Shown here: positions 26,274 to 36,137 of the stretch, piece by piece
Layout: each line of letters starts with the position of its first letter
Numbering within the stretch: position 1 is the first letter of the stretch
Assembly: GCF_000812665.2 (NCBI RefSeq)
Contig: NZ_CP014327.1
Coordinates: 496,001 to 560,000 of the forward strand
From: Falsihalocynthiibacter arcticus
GTDB taxonomy: Bacteria > Pseudomonadota > Alphaproteobacteria > Rhodobacterales > Rhodobacteraceae
Length of the DNA stretch: 64,000 nucleotides
Direction: 5' to 3'
Made by a program: the position numbers and the translations under genes
Notes under the pieces: model-generated
The model's input: only the letters and a program-made list of their open reading frames with translations
Database searches by the model: none
What the model was told of the DNA's origin: nothing

Positions 26274-26777
26274 TTGGATTTAGCACTTTCCGCTAGCGCG
26301 GCGAAAGTCTTCTTGCCTTTCGTCCTGCCCATTTGTGTTTGGGTCATGTTTAGCGATCTTAAGCACATGAAAATTCGCAATACGGCCGTCCTAGCGTTGG
26401 TCGCGATCTACGCGGTTATCGGCTTTTTCGCCCTCCCTTTAGATGTCTATTTTTCCGGATGGATGCAGGGGCTTGTTATGCTCGTCGTGGGCTTTGTTGC
26501 CGCAAGCATAGGTTTAGTGGGCGCAGGAGACGCAAAGGTATTTGCCGCGATTTCCCCTTTCGTTGCGCGAGAGGATATCCCGAAATTTACGATTTTACTC
26601 GCAACCTGTTTGCTCGTCGGATTTGTTGCGCACCGGCTTGTGCGTGCTTCGCCTTTGGCGAAAAAACTCGCGCCCGAGTGGGAAAGTTGGCATCGCAAAA
26701 AAGAGTTCCCTGCGGGGATCTCTCTAGGATTTTTGCTCGCGCTCTACCTCATTCTTGCTGCTTTTTTCAACGTCTAA
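26274..26777 (+). CDS. cpaA: Prepilin peptidase CpaA/TadV
   Basis: A 167-residue A24-type aspartic peptidase that removes Flp leader peptides. It lacks the methylase domain of PilD, as is normal for TadV. The two catalytic aspartates sit in FSDLKHMKIRN (near residue 26) and VGAGDAKVF (GxGD motif). About six membrane helices. The start is TTG 26274, two bases after the previous stop, because the first helix is needed and no ATG precedes it. Its 3' end overlaps the convergent membrane gene by 54 bases. Confidence 0.9.
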   Translation: MDLALSASAAKVFLPFVLPICVWVMFSDLKHMKIRNTAVLALVAIYAVIGFFALPLDVYFSGWMQGLVMLVVGFVAASIGLVGAGDAKVFAAISPFVAREDIPKFTILLATCLLVGFVAHRLVRASPLAKKLAPEWESWHRKKEFPAGISLGFLLALYLILAAFFNV

Positions 26778-28399
26778 GACGTCGATCCGAAAGAACCCAT
26801 AAAGCGGCGTTTCATCCAAGGGCGTTAACAAAACATTCTCGTGGGCTTGGATCTCCGCGAGCATGGCATTGCGTACCGACAGAAGCGCGGGGCATTTGGG
26901 CACAAGAAGATATTCAGCGTTTTCAAACCCCGGCAGCCCGCCATAATACCACGGGGCCGATCCTTTTGCGGGCATCATCCCCGCTTCGATCCAATGCGCC
27001 GAAACCACGTCAGCAACATAAAGTGCCCCGCCCTTTGCGGGAATAATCTGGGAAATCGCACCCGAAATCGCATGAACTGTCGCAACCACACCCGTTTGGT
27101 TCTGACACTCGGGGAACACTATCCCACCTAACATGCGTGGTTCCTTTTCAAGAGGCTCCGAAACAAACCCTTCAAGACCACTCGCACCGCCATCCACCCT
27201 CTGAAGGGTTGAAACGGATTGGCTTCGGATATTTGCTGTCTGAATATCCTCCGCGACAATCGGAAGAAATGGCGCGTAAGAGGCTGTGTTTACGGCGTAA
27301 TGGTGCAAACTGCTTGTCAGGACGTTCAGATAAATAGGAGCAACAATCGCAAACGCCGCGCCGGTAATTATTGCTGCTGCTCCGCGCATACTCCAGCCCA
27401 TTGCATTGCGCATATCTCGATCCGGACGGTTTGCCATAAGGAAAACCATGAGAAAAATGAGCCAGATCGGGTCGTTGCCAAAATTCTGGAAAGTGATGTA
27501 GTAGAAGCCCGGCAAGCAGATGAGAAGGAGAAAGGCCGCCTTGCCTTGATCTGATTGTCGAAGCGTCACGCAGGCCATAAACGCCACAATTGACGTTGCC
27601 AAATACTGCGGCGCGGTCAAAAGACTCATGAGACTTTCACCAGGAAACGGCCGATTTTTAGACGTAGCGACCCGTATCAAATCATCAAAATAGGCACCCC
27701 AAAATGTGACCCCCATCACCAAGGTTGTCGCAGCAACGACTCCGAGGCCTGCGAAAATGGCAACGCCAAGGCCCTTATTGTTTTTGTGCAAAAGTAGGCC
27801 AACCACAACTGGCACGGTGAACCCCAGAAAAAACGTCACCTTCAAAAGAGCCAGAACGGCCATTATTACCCCAATGGCTGCCCCTTCAAACATGCGCGCT
27901 CCAGAAGAGGGTTTACGCGGCATCAAAACAGCAAGCGCAAGACCTGTCAGGCCAATCGCCCAAGCCCACCGGTTGTAATGTACCGAAATTGAGGAGGATG
28001 TATCGGTTTGCCCGCCAACCATCGAGGTCGCAATCGCAAGGATACTCACCCCAAAAAACACCGCACCAACCGGCCCAAGTCGCGAAACGCCAACCCAAAC
28101 AAGAGCGGGTAACAAACAAAGTGCGAGCCCCAATTGAACGATTGCGAAGCTCATCCCAAAACCAACGTCAAAATTAGCCACCCAAAGTATCGGCGCGAAC
28201 GCAAAAACTCCGATGGGCGTTTGAATATCAGTGTGAATTCCCCCCCCAATCTTAATCGCTGTAAAATATCCAAGAGATGGAGGATGTCGGATTCGTGCTT
28301 CCCCAAATACATGCCCCCCTTGGCAAGCGTCAGGCCTGAAAAGACAACGGTGGTTCCGAACAAAATAGCGAAAAGGAGAATTGAATTGATTTGTTTCAT
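26724..28399 (-). CDS. Polytopic membrane protein, possible GT-C glycosyltransferase, frameshifted as written
   Basis: Start ATG 28399. The first segment has one helix, then KHESDILHLLDILQRL; the second carries at least nine further helices and a soluble C-terminal tail. The frames join if one G is added to the eight-G run (plus C 28240-28247), giving LGGGIHTDIQTPIGVFAFAP and about 558 residues. The acidic residue in a first periplasmic loop before a TPIG-type motif, plus the helix layout, recalls lipid-linked-sugar GT-C enzymes, but I do not recognise the exact family. It is convergent with cpaA and divergent from the AAA ATPase. Confidence 0.7.
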
Positions 28400-28552
28400 T
28401 GGCGCCCGCGTTAACTTTTAAGCAACACTAGCCGCAGACCATACGTCTTGCAAAACCTCCTGCGCGTTTTTTGTGGTCATTCCTACAAAGCGCGGTAGAA
28501 TCACCACAAAAAGAGCAGTTCTAACCAATTGGCAAACAAACAGGTATTTCAA
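28400..28552. promoter_or_regulatory. Divergent promoter region, membrane protein and AAA ATPase
   Basis: A 153-base gap between divergent genes. It contains GTTAACTTTTAAG at about 28410-28422, which looks like a CtrA site but has a 3-base, not 7-base, spacing. No convincing -35/-10 pair is seen. The AAA gene's ribosome site is around ACAGGTATTTCAA. Confidence 0.4.
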
Positions 28553-29863
28553 ATGTCTTATGAATCCACGGGTGTTGTTGCCCCTCCTGCCCCAAAACGT
28601 CTCAACGAGATGAATCTCTCGCCTGTGATGATGCGCGACATACTTCTGAAAACGCTGTTTCGGCAGAATATTGAAATGGTATCCGAAATTGCCAAGGCTG
28701 TGTGCCTCCCGATGCCCGTCACCCAAGAATTGGTAGATATGGCCCGCGAGCAACGTTTGCTTGAGGCTACAGGGACTCTTCACGCCAACTCCGGCAATGA
28801 AATGGGATACCAACTGACGGATCAGGGAAAAGCACGTGCCTTAGATGCTCTAAGCCAGTCCGAATATTATGGTGCCATGCCAGTCCCCCTCGCGGTCTAT
28901 CAGGAACAGGTCAAACGCCAATCCATCCGCAATATCATGATCAACAGGGCGCAACTGAACGGTGCAATGGGGCATTTGATCCTACCGCCAACGCTCCTCG
29001 ACCAACTGGGGCCTGCAGTGAGTTCTGGGCGCTCAATCCTGATGTATGGCCCTCCTGGCAACGGGAAGTCCTCGATTTCGAACGGGATTCGCGACGCGCT
29101 TGGCGACAAAATATTCGTACCGCGCGCCATTGAATATGCCGGTCAGGTGATCACGGTCTATGACCCGATTGTGCACAGTGCTGCAGAAGCGCAGGAGGAG
29201 GATCCAAACTCGCTGCGACGTGCCTCCAACCGTTTTGACACACGCTATGTGCGGTGCGAGCGCCCCACGGTTATCACCGGTGGCGAGTTGTCTCTCTCCA
29301 TGCTCAACCTTGTCTACAACCCAACTTCCCGCACCTATCAAGCGCCTCTCCAGCTTAAATCCACGGGCGGCGTCTTTATTGTGGACGACCTTGGACGCCA
29401 AGAGGAGTCACCACAGGCTCTCATCAACCGTTGGATTGTGCCGCTTGAAGAGGGCAAAGATATCCTATCTCTACAATCGGGCGAAAAATTTGAGGTTCCG
29501 TTCGACACGCTGGTCATATTCTCTACCAACTTCCACCCAAACGAGATTTTCGATAGAGCGGCTCTGCGCCGGATCTTCTTTAAAATCAAAATTGATGGTC
29601 CCGACCAAGAAGACTACATCAAGATTTTTGCCATGATGGCACGCCGTCGGAAAATGCCCCTAGACGAAGCCGCCCTAGTGCATTTGCTAAAAAAGAAATA
29701 TCCCGAAATCGACAACGTTTATGCCAACTATCAGCCTATCTTCCTGATCGACCAAATGATCGCGATTTGCGAGTTTGAGGGGATACCCTATCAGATGTCC
29801 CCCGACCTGATCGACCGCGCATGGGCCAATATGTTCGTAAAAGACGAGGCGATTATTCACTAA
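28553..29863 (+). CDS. AAA-type ATPase with N-terminal winged-helix-like domain
   Basis: About 436 residues from ATG 28553 (a TTG at 28529 is in frame but poor). N-terminal about 100 residues look like a winged-helix (LTDQGKARALDAL). The P-loop is MYGPPGNGKSS, with Gly166 at its start, and Walker B is GGVFIVDDLGRQ. A sensor-like TNFHPNEIFDRAALRRI follows, then a helical C-terminal domain (YQPIFLIDQMIAICEFEGI). Not CpaE, CpaF or a classical helicase. Proteins of this kind are found beside Tad loci in this group; its function is not known to me. Confidence 0.75.
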   Translation: MSYESTGVVAPPAPKRLNEMNLSPVMMRDILLKTLFRQNIEMVSEIAKAVCLPMPVTQELVDMAREQRLLEATGTLHANSGNEMGYQLTDQGKARALDALSQSEYYGAMPVPLAVYQEQVKRQSIRNIMINRAQLNGAMGHLILPPTLLDQLGPAVSSGRSILMYGPPGNGKSSISNGIRDALGDKIFVPRAIEYAGQVITVYDPIVHSAAEAQEEDPNSLRRASNRFDTRYVRCERPTVITGGELSLSMLNLVYNPTSRTYQAPLQLKSTGGVFIVDDLGRQEESPQALINRWIVPLEEGKDILSLQSGEKFEVPFDTLVIFSTNFHPNEIFDRAALRRIFFKIKIDGPDQEDYIKIFAMMARRRKMPLDEAALVHLLKKKYPEIDNVYANYQPIFLIDQMIAICEFEGIPYQMSPDLIDRAWANMFVKDEAIIH

Positions 29864-29870
29864 CAGCTTG

Positions 29871-29895
29871 GCCCTTCCCTCGCGGAAGGGCTTGG
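29871..29895 (+). terminator. Hairpin after the AAA ATPase gene
   Basis: GCCCTTCC pairs perfectly with GGAAGGGC (5-base loop) 8 bases after the AAA stop. Only CTTGG follows rather than a T-run, so it is a weak or factor-assisted terminator. The enoyl-CoA hydratase gene starts 50 bases later with its own AGGAG. Confidence 0.5.
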
Positions 29896-29947
29896 AAAAA
29901 GGTTGAAACCACGGCAATCTTCTCCCTGAATGTCAAAGGAGAATGCT

Positions 29948-30748
29948 ATGTCGGAACGTGTATCCCTATCAATGGATGGGCCTGTCGCGGTCGTTGCGCT
30001 CTGCCGTCCGGAAAAACGCAACGCGCTTGATCTGGAAATGATCCAAGCGATTGTCGAAACGGGTGAAGCATTGATGGACCGCAAAGACATCCGCGCGGTT
30101 GTCTTATGCGGCGACGGCCCGTCCTTCTGTGCGGGCCTCGATACATCTACATTTGGTACGCTCGTTGCGCAAATGTCCAAAACCGGTGGCATTACGGCGC
30201 GCACCCATGGCGACAGCAACCTTTTCCAACGCGCAACAATGGTTTGGCGCGACTTGCCGATGCCTGTGATCGCCGCAGTGCATGGGCACGTTTACGGCGG
30301 CGGCTTTCAAATAATGCTCGGCGCAGACATGCGGATCGCACGGCCAGACAGTAAATTTTCGATCCGTGAGGGAAAATGGGGGCTCATTCCTGACATGGGC
30401 GGTATGGCCCTTCTGCCGCAACTCGCCCGCGCAGACCTTATCCGGAAATACATTTATTCCGCCGAGGTTTTTGATGGCAATGCAGCACTGAACGCGGGCT
30501 TCATCACCGAAATCAACGATGATCCCAAAGCCCGCGCACTTGAGATCGCTTGTGATATTGCGACCAAAAACCCTGACGCTATCTGTGTTGCCAAGGAATT
30601 AATTACAGAAATCGAACATGCGAGTGTACCTGACGTACTCATGGCGGAATCTGTAGCACAAGCAAAACTCTTAGGTACACCCAACCAGATGGAGGCCATC
30701 ATGGCTGGGTTAGAGGGCCGAAAAGCGAACTATAAAGACCCCGCTTAA
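29948..30748 (+). CDS. Enoyl-CoA hydratase/isomerase family protein
   Basis: A 266-residue crotonase. Start is ATG 29948 after AAAGGAGAATGCT; an in-frame ATG at 29930 lacks a ribosome site. The oxyanion-hole segments are present: [13 protein letters not shown] near residue 60 and [20 protein letters not shown] near 115. The typical catalytic glutamates of true hydratases are not clearly aligned, so it may be an isomerase or a dehydratase of related function. It is convergent with folD, overlapping by 4 bases. Confidence 0.88.
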   Translation: MSERVSLSMDGPVAVVALCRPEKRNALDLEMIQAIVETGEALMDRKDIRAVVLCGDGPSFCAGLDTSTFGTLVAQMSKTGGITARTHGDSNLFQRATMVWRDLPMPVIAAVHGHVYGGGFQIMLGADMRIARPDSKFSIREGKWGLIPDMGGMALLPQLARADLIRKYIYSAEVFDGNAALNAGFITEINDDPKARALEIACDIATKNPDAICVAKELITEIEHASVPDVLMAESVAQAKLLGTPNQMEAIMAGLEGRKANYKDPA

Positions 30749-31647
30749 GCCGTCAGCCCCTCAGGTTCAGCTAGCCCGTTCGCGCGGCAGGTTGCTGTCA
30801 GTGTGTTTGCAAGCAAGCACGCAATCGTCATGGGGCCAACCCCCCCCGGCACCGGTGTAATAGCGCCAGCAACTTCCTTGACCGACGCGAAATCCACGTC
30901 GCCAACAAGCCGTGTCTTGCCCTCGCCTTTTTCAGGGGCGGGAATGCGGTTAATCCCCACATCAATTACAGTTGCGCCCTTCTTAATCCAATCCCCCGTT
31001 ACCATCTCTGGCCGCCCAACGGCGGCCACAACGATGTCCGCAGCACGGACGACACTTGGTAAATCCTTCGTGCGACTGTGGGCGATTGTCACCGTACAGC
31101 TATCCCCAAGAAGTAGGCTCGCCATAGGCTTGCCCACAATATTTGAGCGCCCAATGACCACAGCATTCAAGCCAGAAAGCGAACCGTGGAACTCGCGCAA
31201 CATCATCAAACAGCCGAGCGGCGTACAAGGCACCATCGATTTTTGCCCCGTCCCCAAACGACCGACATTGGAAATATGAAAGCCATCAACGTCTTTGGCA
31301 GGATCGATGGAATTGACCACCAAATCCTCGTTTAAATGCGCAGGAAGCGGCAACTGGACCAAAATGCCATTCACGCTAGGATCGGCATTTAGCTTCGCAA
31401 TCAGCGCCAACAAATCGCCTTCAGAGGTATCCGCTTCCAACTTGTGTTCAAAGGAATTCATGCCAACTTCGGTTGTCATTTTTCCCTTTGCGCGAACATA
31501 AACCTGGCTCGCAGCGTCTTCGCCTACCAACACAACAGCCAGCCCTGGTGTAATGCCATTTTCATCGCGCAATCGGGTTACGTGGGTGGCCACTTTCTGA
31601 CGCACTTCGGCTGCAAATGCTTTGCCATCAATCAACGTTGCTGTCAT
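30745..31647 (-). CDS. folD: Methylene-THF dehydrogenase/methenyl-THF cyclohydrolase
   Basis: A 300-residue bifunctional FolD converting methylene-THF to 10-formyl-THF. The catalytic pair is in [14 protein letters not shown] (YxxxK), then [15 protein letters not shown] and the NADP Rossmann segment [28 protein letters not shown] closes the C-terminus. An eight-base G run in the C-terminal part reads in frame. It lies in a one-carbon block with fhs; its start overlaps the chorismate mutase stop by 20 bases. Confidence 0.97.
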   Translation of the reverse strand: MTATLIDGKAFAAEVRQKVATHVTRLRDENGITPGLAVVLVGEDAASQVYVRAKGKMTTEVGMNSFEHKLEADTSEGDLLALIAKLNADPSVNGILVQLPLPAHLNEDLVVNSIDPAKDVDGFHISNVGRLGTGQKSMVPCTPLGCLMMLREFHGSLSGLNAVVIGRSNIVGKPMASLLLGDSCTVTIAHSRTKDLPSVVRAADIVVAAVGRPEMVTGDWIKKGATVIDVGINRIPAPEKGEGKTRLVGDVDFASVKEVAGAITPVPGGVGPMTIACLLANTLTATCRANGLAEPEGLTA

Positions 31648-31954
31648 CGGGGCTCTCCTTGGGTGAGTTTAGAACGGCTTCTTCACGGGCAATCGAAAAC
31701 CCGATCATTTCGCGCCATATGGATTCTGCGAGTGCTGGTGCAAGGCCGACAATCCGAGCCTGTGACGTGACTTTTTCAACGACATCTTCGACTCGAGCGG
31801 GGATGTTTGCCGGCAGGCCATCACGCATTTTGATCTCGGCGGCACGGTCGATATACTTCAACCGTAAGGCCAGTTTCGAGACCAATTCACGGTCCAGCGC
31901 ATCGATTTCGACGCGCAATTCCGTCATGTTTTTACAGTTTTGTGGGTCGCGCAT
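31628..31954 (-). CDS. Chorismate mutase (AroQ type)
   Basis: About 108 residues from ATG 31954 (a second ATG at 31960 adds two residues). Monofunctional AroQ fold of three helices: [19 protein letters not shown] (first helix with the substrate arginine), ERV-like second ([12 protein letters not shown]) and [11 protein letters not shown] near the end. It makes prephenate for Phe/Tyr. Its 3' end overlaps folD by 20 bases, so folD may depend on it for translation. Confidence 0.86.
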   Translation of the reverse strand: MRDPQNCKNMTELRVEIDALDRELVSKLALRLKYIDRAAEIKMRDGLPANIPARVEDVVEKVTSQARIVGLAPALAESIWREMIGFSIAREEAVLNSPKESPDDSNVD

Positions 31955-32014
31955 GGGCATTCCATAGTTTAGGTCGCCTTCTCATACGCCAATACGCGCC
32001 CACCCTCAATGCGT

Positions 32015-33691
32015 CTAAAACAACCCTTCAATCTCCCCTTGGGGATTGAGTTTTATCGTCTCTGCGGACGGCACGCGCGGCAGACCGGGCATCGTCATGA
32101 TCTCCCCGCAAATCGCGACGATGAACCCAGCTCCCGCCGCAAGCCGAACTTCCCGTACAGGCACAGAATGACCCACAGGTGCACCGCGCAAATCTGGGTC
32201 GGTTGAGAAACTATACTGTGTTTTTGCCATACATATTGGGAGATGGCCAAATCCAGCATCTTCCCATGTGCGCAGTTGGTCGCGAATTTTCTTGTCCGCA
32301 AGGACTTCGTCGGCGCGGTAAATTGACTTTGCAATCCGTTCTATTTTTTCAAACAGTGGAAGGTCATCGGGATATAGTGGCGCAAATTGGCTGATACCCG
32401 CATCCGCAATCTCCGCGACACGCGTTGCCAGTTCAGTGATTCCCGCAGAGCCCTTTTCCCAATGCTTACAGAGAATCGCTTCAGAACCTTGTGACGCAAC
32501 ATAGTGTTTGACCGCTTGGATTTCAGCGTCTGTGTCGCTTGTGAAATGGTTGATTGCAACGACGACGGGCACCCCAAAGGATTTCATGTTGCCAATATGG
32601 CGTCCAAGGTTTGCGCAACCATGCTGTACCGCCTCGACGTTTTCTGCACCAAGATCGCCCTTTGCGACGCCCCCATTCATTTTCATGGCGCGCACAGTGG
32701 CGACCAATACGACGCAATCAGGAGCAATTCCCGCCTTGCGACATTTGATATTCATGAATTTTTCGGCACCAAGGTCCGCGCCAAAACCTGCTTCTGTGAC
32801 AACATAATCGGCCAGTTTTAGGGCCGTGGTCGTGGCGATTACCGAGTTACAACCGTGGGCAATATTCGCAAACGGGCCACCATGAACAAAGGCTGGATTG
32901 TTTTCGAGCGTTTGAACAATGTTGGGTTGCATCGCTTGTTGCAACAACACGGTCATCGCCCCATCCGCCTTAAGATCTCGTGCATAGACGGGTGTGCGGT
33001 CACGACGGTAAGCGACAATAATATCGCCGAGCCGCTTTTCGAGATCCTTCAAATCCGTGGCCAAGCACAAGATCGCCATGACTTCGGAAGCCACAGTAAT
33101 ATCAAAACCTGTTTGGCGCGGGAAGCCGTTGGCAATGCCCCCCAGTGACGTCACGGTATCACGTAGGGCGCGGTCATTCATATCGAGAACACGGCGCCAA
33201 ACCACACGACGCTCGTCGATTTCAAGTTCATTACCCCAATAGATATGGTTGTCGATCATGGCTGCCAACAGGTTGTGGGCCGACGTTATGGCATGGAAAT
33301 CACCCGTAAAATGGAGGTTCATATCCTCCATTGGTATAACCTGCGCATAGCCCCCACCGGCGGCGCCACCCTTCATACCAAAACACGGGCCCAGCGATGC
33401 TTCGCGAATACAGATTGCGGCTTTCTTTCCGATCCGATTGAGACCATCCCCCAAACCAACGGTCGTCGTGGTTTTACCTTCGCCTGCCGGAGTCGGATTA
33501 ATCGCGGTCACAAGGATGAGTTTGCCGTCAGTTTTACCCTTGAGGCCTTTGATAAAGTCGGCGCTGACCTTGGCTTTGTCATGACCGAAAGGCAAAAGAT
33601 GATCTGTTGGAATGCCAAGTTTCTCGCCAATTTCCTGTATTGGTTTCTTGTTGGCTTCGCGTGCAATCTGAATGTCGGTTTTGAAAGTCAT
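32015..33691 (-). CDS. fhs: Formate-tetrahydrofolate ligase
   Basis: A 558-residue ligase that uses ATP to join formate and THF. The P-loop is [19 protein letters not shown] near residue 65. [20 protein letters not shown] and [20 protein letters not shown] are typical; length is standard. With FolD it interconverts formate and methylene-THF, which suits marine use of C1 compounds. The start has CAGAGGCCATA upstream. Confidence 0.98.
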   Translation of the reverse strand: MTFKTDIQIAREANKKPIQEIGEKLGIPTDHLLPFGHDKAKVSADFIKGLKGKTDGKLILVTAINPTPAGEGKTTTTVGLGDGLNRIGKKAAICIREASLGPCFGMKGGAAGGGYAQVIPMEDMNLHFTGDFHAITSAHNLLAAMIDNHIYWGNELEIDERRVVWRRVLDMNDRALRDTVTSLGGIANGFPRQTGFDITVASEVMAILCLATDLKDLEKRLGDIIVAYRRDRTPVYARDLKADGAMTVLLQQAMQPNIVQTLENNPAFVHGGPFANIAHGCNSVIATTTALKLADYVVTEAGFGADLGAEKFMNIKCRKAGIAPDCVVLVATVRAMKMNGGVAKGDLGAENVEAVQHGCANLGRHIGNMKSFGVPVVVAINHFTSDTDAEIQAVKHYVASQGSEAILCKHWEKGSAGITELATRVAEIADAGISQFAPLYPDDLPLFEKIERIAKSIYRADEVLADKKIRDQLRTWEDAGFGHLPICMAKTQYSFSTDPDLRGAPVGHSVPVREVRLAAGAGFIVAICGEIMTMPGLPRVPSAETIKLNPQGEIEGLF

Positions 33692-33840
33692 TATGGCCTC
33701 TGGTTCAAGGGTGCTTCATAATTGCTATACCTTGCCAGAACCGGCACCACAGGCTCAATTCCGACATTTCCCCCATAGAAAGCGCCGTGATTTGTTTCAC
33801 ATGGGAAAGATTGGGGCCATTGAGTGGAAGAAAGCTTCGC
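33692..33840 (-). promoter_or_regulatory. Upstream region of fhs
   Basis: A 149-base gap between the fhs start (-) and the 3' end of the next minus-strand gene. It should hold the fhs promoter. On the minus strand TATAGCAATTATG lies near the start and TTGAGC about 23 bases before TATAGC, too wide for a good pair. No terminator is seen. Confidence 0.35.
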
Positions 33841-34065
33841 TCACTCGTCGGATTCTGCGATCGCCATGGCCAGAATTTTTGTCGCTTTTTCAAAATGATC
33901 CAGCTTGTGAGTTTCAATCCACCAAGTCGCGGCCTCCATCAACCTGGCAGGGTCGTCATTCCGATTAGCGAAAAATGCATAGAACGATAGGCCGACGCCT
34001 TCGCCCTTTTGCGCAATTTTTTGGGTGCAAACTGTCATAATTCTTGAGCGTAGGGCGGCGTGCAT
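33841..34065 (-). CDS. Conserved hypothetical protein, 74 residues
   Basis: A small soluble protein with a mostly helical pattern (GLSFYAFFANRNDDPARLMEA then WWIETHKLDHFEKATKIL). No signal peptide or membrane segment. I recognise the general pattern as conserved in Rhodobacterales but cannot assign a function. It lies between the ftsH terminator and fhs and would be transcribed on its own. Confidence 0.7.
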   Translation of the reverse strand: MHAALRSRIMTVCTQKIAQKGEGVGLSFYAFFANRNDDPARLMEAATWWIETHKLDHFEKATKILAMAIAESDE

Positions 34066-34078
34066 AAAGTGTTCTTTC

Positions 34079-34111
34079 CAAAAAAAACGCCACGAGAATT
34101 CCCGTGGCGTT
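34079..34111 (-). terminator. Rho-independent terminator after ftsH
   Basis: AAACGCCACG pairs with CGTGGCGTTT around an 8-base loop. On the minus strand the stem is followed by a T-run (plus-strand A at about 34079-34086). It lies 22 bases beyond the ftsH stop. Confidence 0.88.
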
Positions 34112-34132
34112 TAAAATCTTATGGGTGAAAAA

Positions 34133-36055
34133 CTAAGCGGATGGCTCTGGCTCCATGCCACCGTCCAACTTTGGCTTTTTCGGTTTCGTTTTCGGAACCG
34201 CTGTCAAACTTGGCTTGGAACCTTTGTCCGACTTGTCATCATTGTCGTCGCTCACATGGGGTGACTCGCCGCGCACAACGCGGGCGATTTCCTCACCCGT
34301 CAGGGTTTCGTACTCCAGCAACCCTTGCGCCAAACGTTCAAAGTCTTCAGCGCGCTCTTCGATAATACGCACCGCTGTGGCATAGCCCTCGTCGATCAGC
34401 ACTTTAACTTCGCTTTCGATCAATTCTTTTGTCGCCGCAGAAACCGAGAATCCGCCGACACCGCCCATGGAATCGTACCCATTGGCTGCCTCTTGGTAAT
34501 CGATATTGCCCACTTTGTCGGACATGCCATAGCGCATCACCATAGCGCGCGCCAAAGCTGTCGCCTGCATGATGTCGCCTACGGGGCCGCTGGAAACGCT
34601 GTCTGCGCCGTATTTGAAAATCTCGGCTGCTTTACCGGCCATTGTCATCGCAATGCGTTGCTTGGCTTCGTCCTTAAACATTTGCAGACGGTCCATTTCG
34701 GGAAGGCTCATCACCATCCCCAAGGCACCACCACGTGGAATGATTGTCGCTTTATAAACCGGATCACATTTCGGCAACGAAATCCCCACGATCGCGTGCC
34801 CCGCCTCGTGATAGGCCGTTTTTTCTTTCTGATCCGCCGTCAAAACCATGCTGCGACGCTCAGCGCCCATCATAACTTTGTCTTTGGCCATTTCGAAATC
34901 ATCCATGGTCACAAAATTGCGCCCAATGCGCGCGGCCATCAAGGCACTCTCATTCACAAGGTTGGCAAGATCCGCCCCAGAGAAACCTGGAGTACCGCGC
35001 GCAATGATCCGCAGATCAACGTCGGGGCCAACAGGGACTTTAGCAGCGTGAACATTGAGAATTTTCTCGCGACCTTTGATATCTGGATTTGGAACTTGAA
35101 CTTGGCGGTCAAAACGACCGGGGCGTGTTAGCGCTTTGTCCAGAACATCGGCGCGGTTTGTCGCGGCAAGAAGGATCACACCTTCGTTGCTTTCAAAGCC
35201 ATCCATCTCGACCAGAAGTTGGTTGAGAGTTTGCTCGCGCTCATCATTGCCACCGCCATGGCCGGAACCACGATGGCGCCCAACCGCGTCAATTTCGTCA
35301 ATAAACACAATACAAGGTGCGTTCTTTTTGGCCTGTTCAAACATGTCGCGCACGCGGCTTGCGCCCACACCGACAAACATCTCAACAAAATCAGACCCCG
35401 AAATGGTGAAGAAAGGCACACCTGCTTCACCCGCAATCGCTCGCGCTAGCAATGTTTTACCGGTACCTGGAGGGCCCACAAGCAAAGCACCTTTAGGAAT
35501 TTTACCGCCCAAGCGGCTAAATTTTTGTGGATTGCGCAGGAATTCTACGATTTCTTCGAGCTCTTCCTTGGCCTCGTCAATACCTGCAACATCATCAAAT
35601 GTTACTCGGCCTGACTTCTCGGTCAGCATCTTGGCCTTAGATTTGCCAAAGCCCATCGCGCCGCCTTTGCCGCCACCTTGCATACGGTTCATCATAAAGA
35701 ACCAAAATCCAATCAGGAGAATGACAGGGCCAAACAGCCAAATGATACGACTAACCGATGAGGCTTCCTGAGAAACGGCGGTTACTTCTACGCCTTGATC
35801 AAGAAGCATTTTCGTAACTTCAGCGTCCTTGGGAATGATCGCCCAAGCCTCTTTGTTGTCGAGGCCAACAAAGGTGACGCGTTCGCCATCGACTTTTGCT
35901 TGCGTGATTTGACCGGCCTCAACCGCAACGGCAAAATCCGAATAGGCGTACTCACTGCTAGACAGTGTCGTTTGATTGCCGCTGAAAAGCTGGAACAATG
36001 CGATAAAAAGCAGACCCAAAACGATCCAAAAAGCGAAACTTCGAGCGTTGCCCAA
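34133..36055 (-). CDS. ftsH: ATP-dependent zinc metalloprotease FtsH
   Basis: A 640-residue membrane AAA protease. Two N-terminal helices (about 7-25 and 105-125), Walker [23 protein letters not shown] region [20 protein letters not shown], and zinc motif [11 protein letters not shown] are intact. The C-terminal 40 residues are charged and Pro/Lys-rich. The start is TTG 36055 with AAGGAG 8 bases upstream; the residue pattern from there ([14 protein letters not shown]) is family-like. It quality-controls membrane proteins and sits after tilS in the block. Confidence 0.97.
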   Translation of the reverse strand: MGNARSFAFWIVLGLLFIALFQLFSGNQTTLSSSEYAYSDFAVAVEAGQITQAKVDGERVTFVGLDNKEAWAIIPKDAEVTKMLLDQGVEVTAVSQEASSVSRIIWLFGPVILLIGFWFFMMNRMQGGGKGGAMGFGKSKAKMLTEKSGRVTFDDVAGIDEAKEELEEIVEFLRNPQKFSRLGGKIPKGALLVGPPGTGKTLLARAIAGEAGVPFFTISGSDFVEMFVGVGASRVRDMFEQAKKNAPCIVFIDEIDAVGRHRGSGHGGGNDEREQTLNQLLVEMDGFESNEGVILLAATNRADVLDKALTRPGRFDRQVQVPNPDIKGREKILNVHAAKVPVGPDVDLRIIARGTPGFSGADLANLVNESALMAARIGRNFVTMDDFEMAKDKVMMGAERRSMVLTADQKEKTAYHEAGHAIVGISLPKCDPVYKATIIPRGGALGMVMSLPEMDRLQMFKDEAKQRIAMTMAGKAAEIFKYGADSVSSGPVGDIMQATALARAMVMRYGMSDKVGNIDYQEAANGYDSMGGVGGFSVSAATKELIESEVKVLIDEGYATAVRIIEERAEDFERLAQGLLEYETLTGEEIARVVRGESPHVSDDNDDKSDKGSKPSLTAVPKTKPKKPKLDGGMEPEPSA

Positions 36056-36137
36056 GGGACATCTCCTTACGAAAATTAACAGAACGGTAGAATCCGAGCG
36101 TCGTCACCTACCTAAAATAAGGATCACAGCGAAATCT

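Noticed and set aside
28410-28422. GTTAACTTTTAAG as a CtrA site
   Set aside because: Spacing between TTAA halves is 3, not 7.
34325-35131. 268-residue plus-strand open frame
   Set aside because: Antisense to the AAA and protease region of ftsH; composition (Cys/His-rich) is not that of a real protein.
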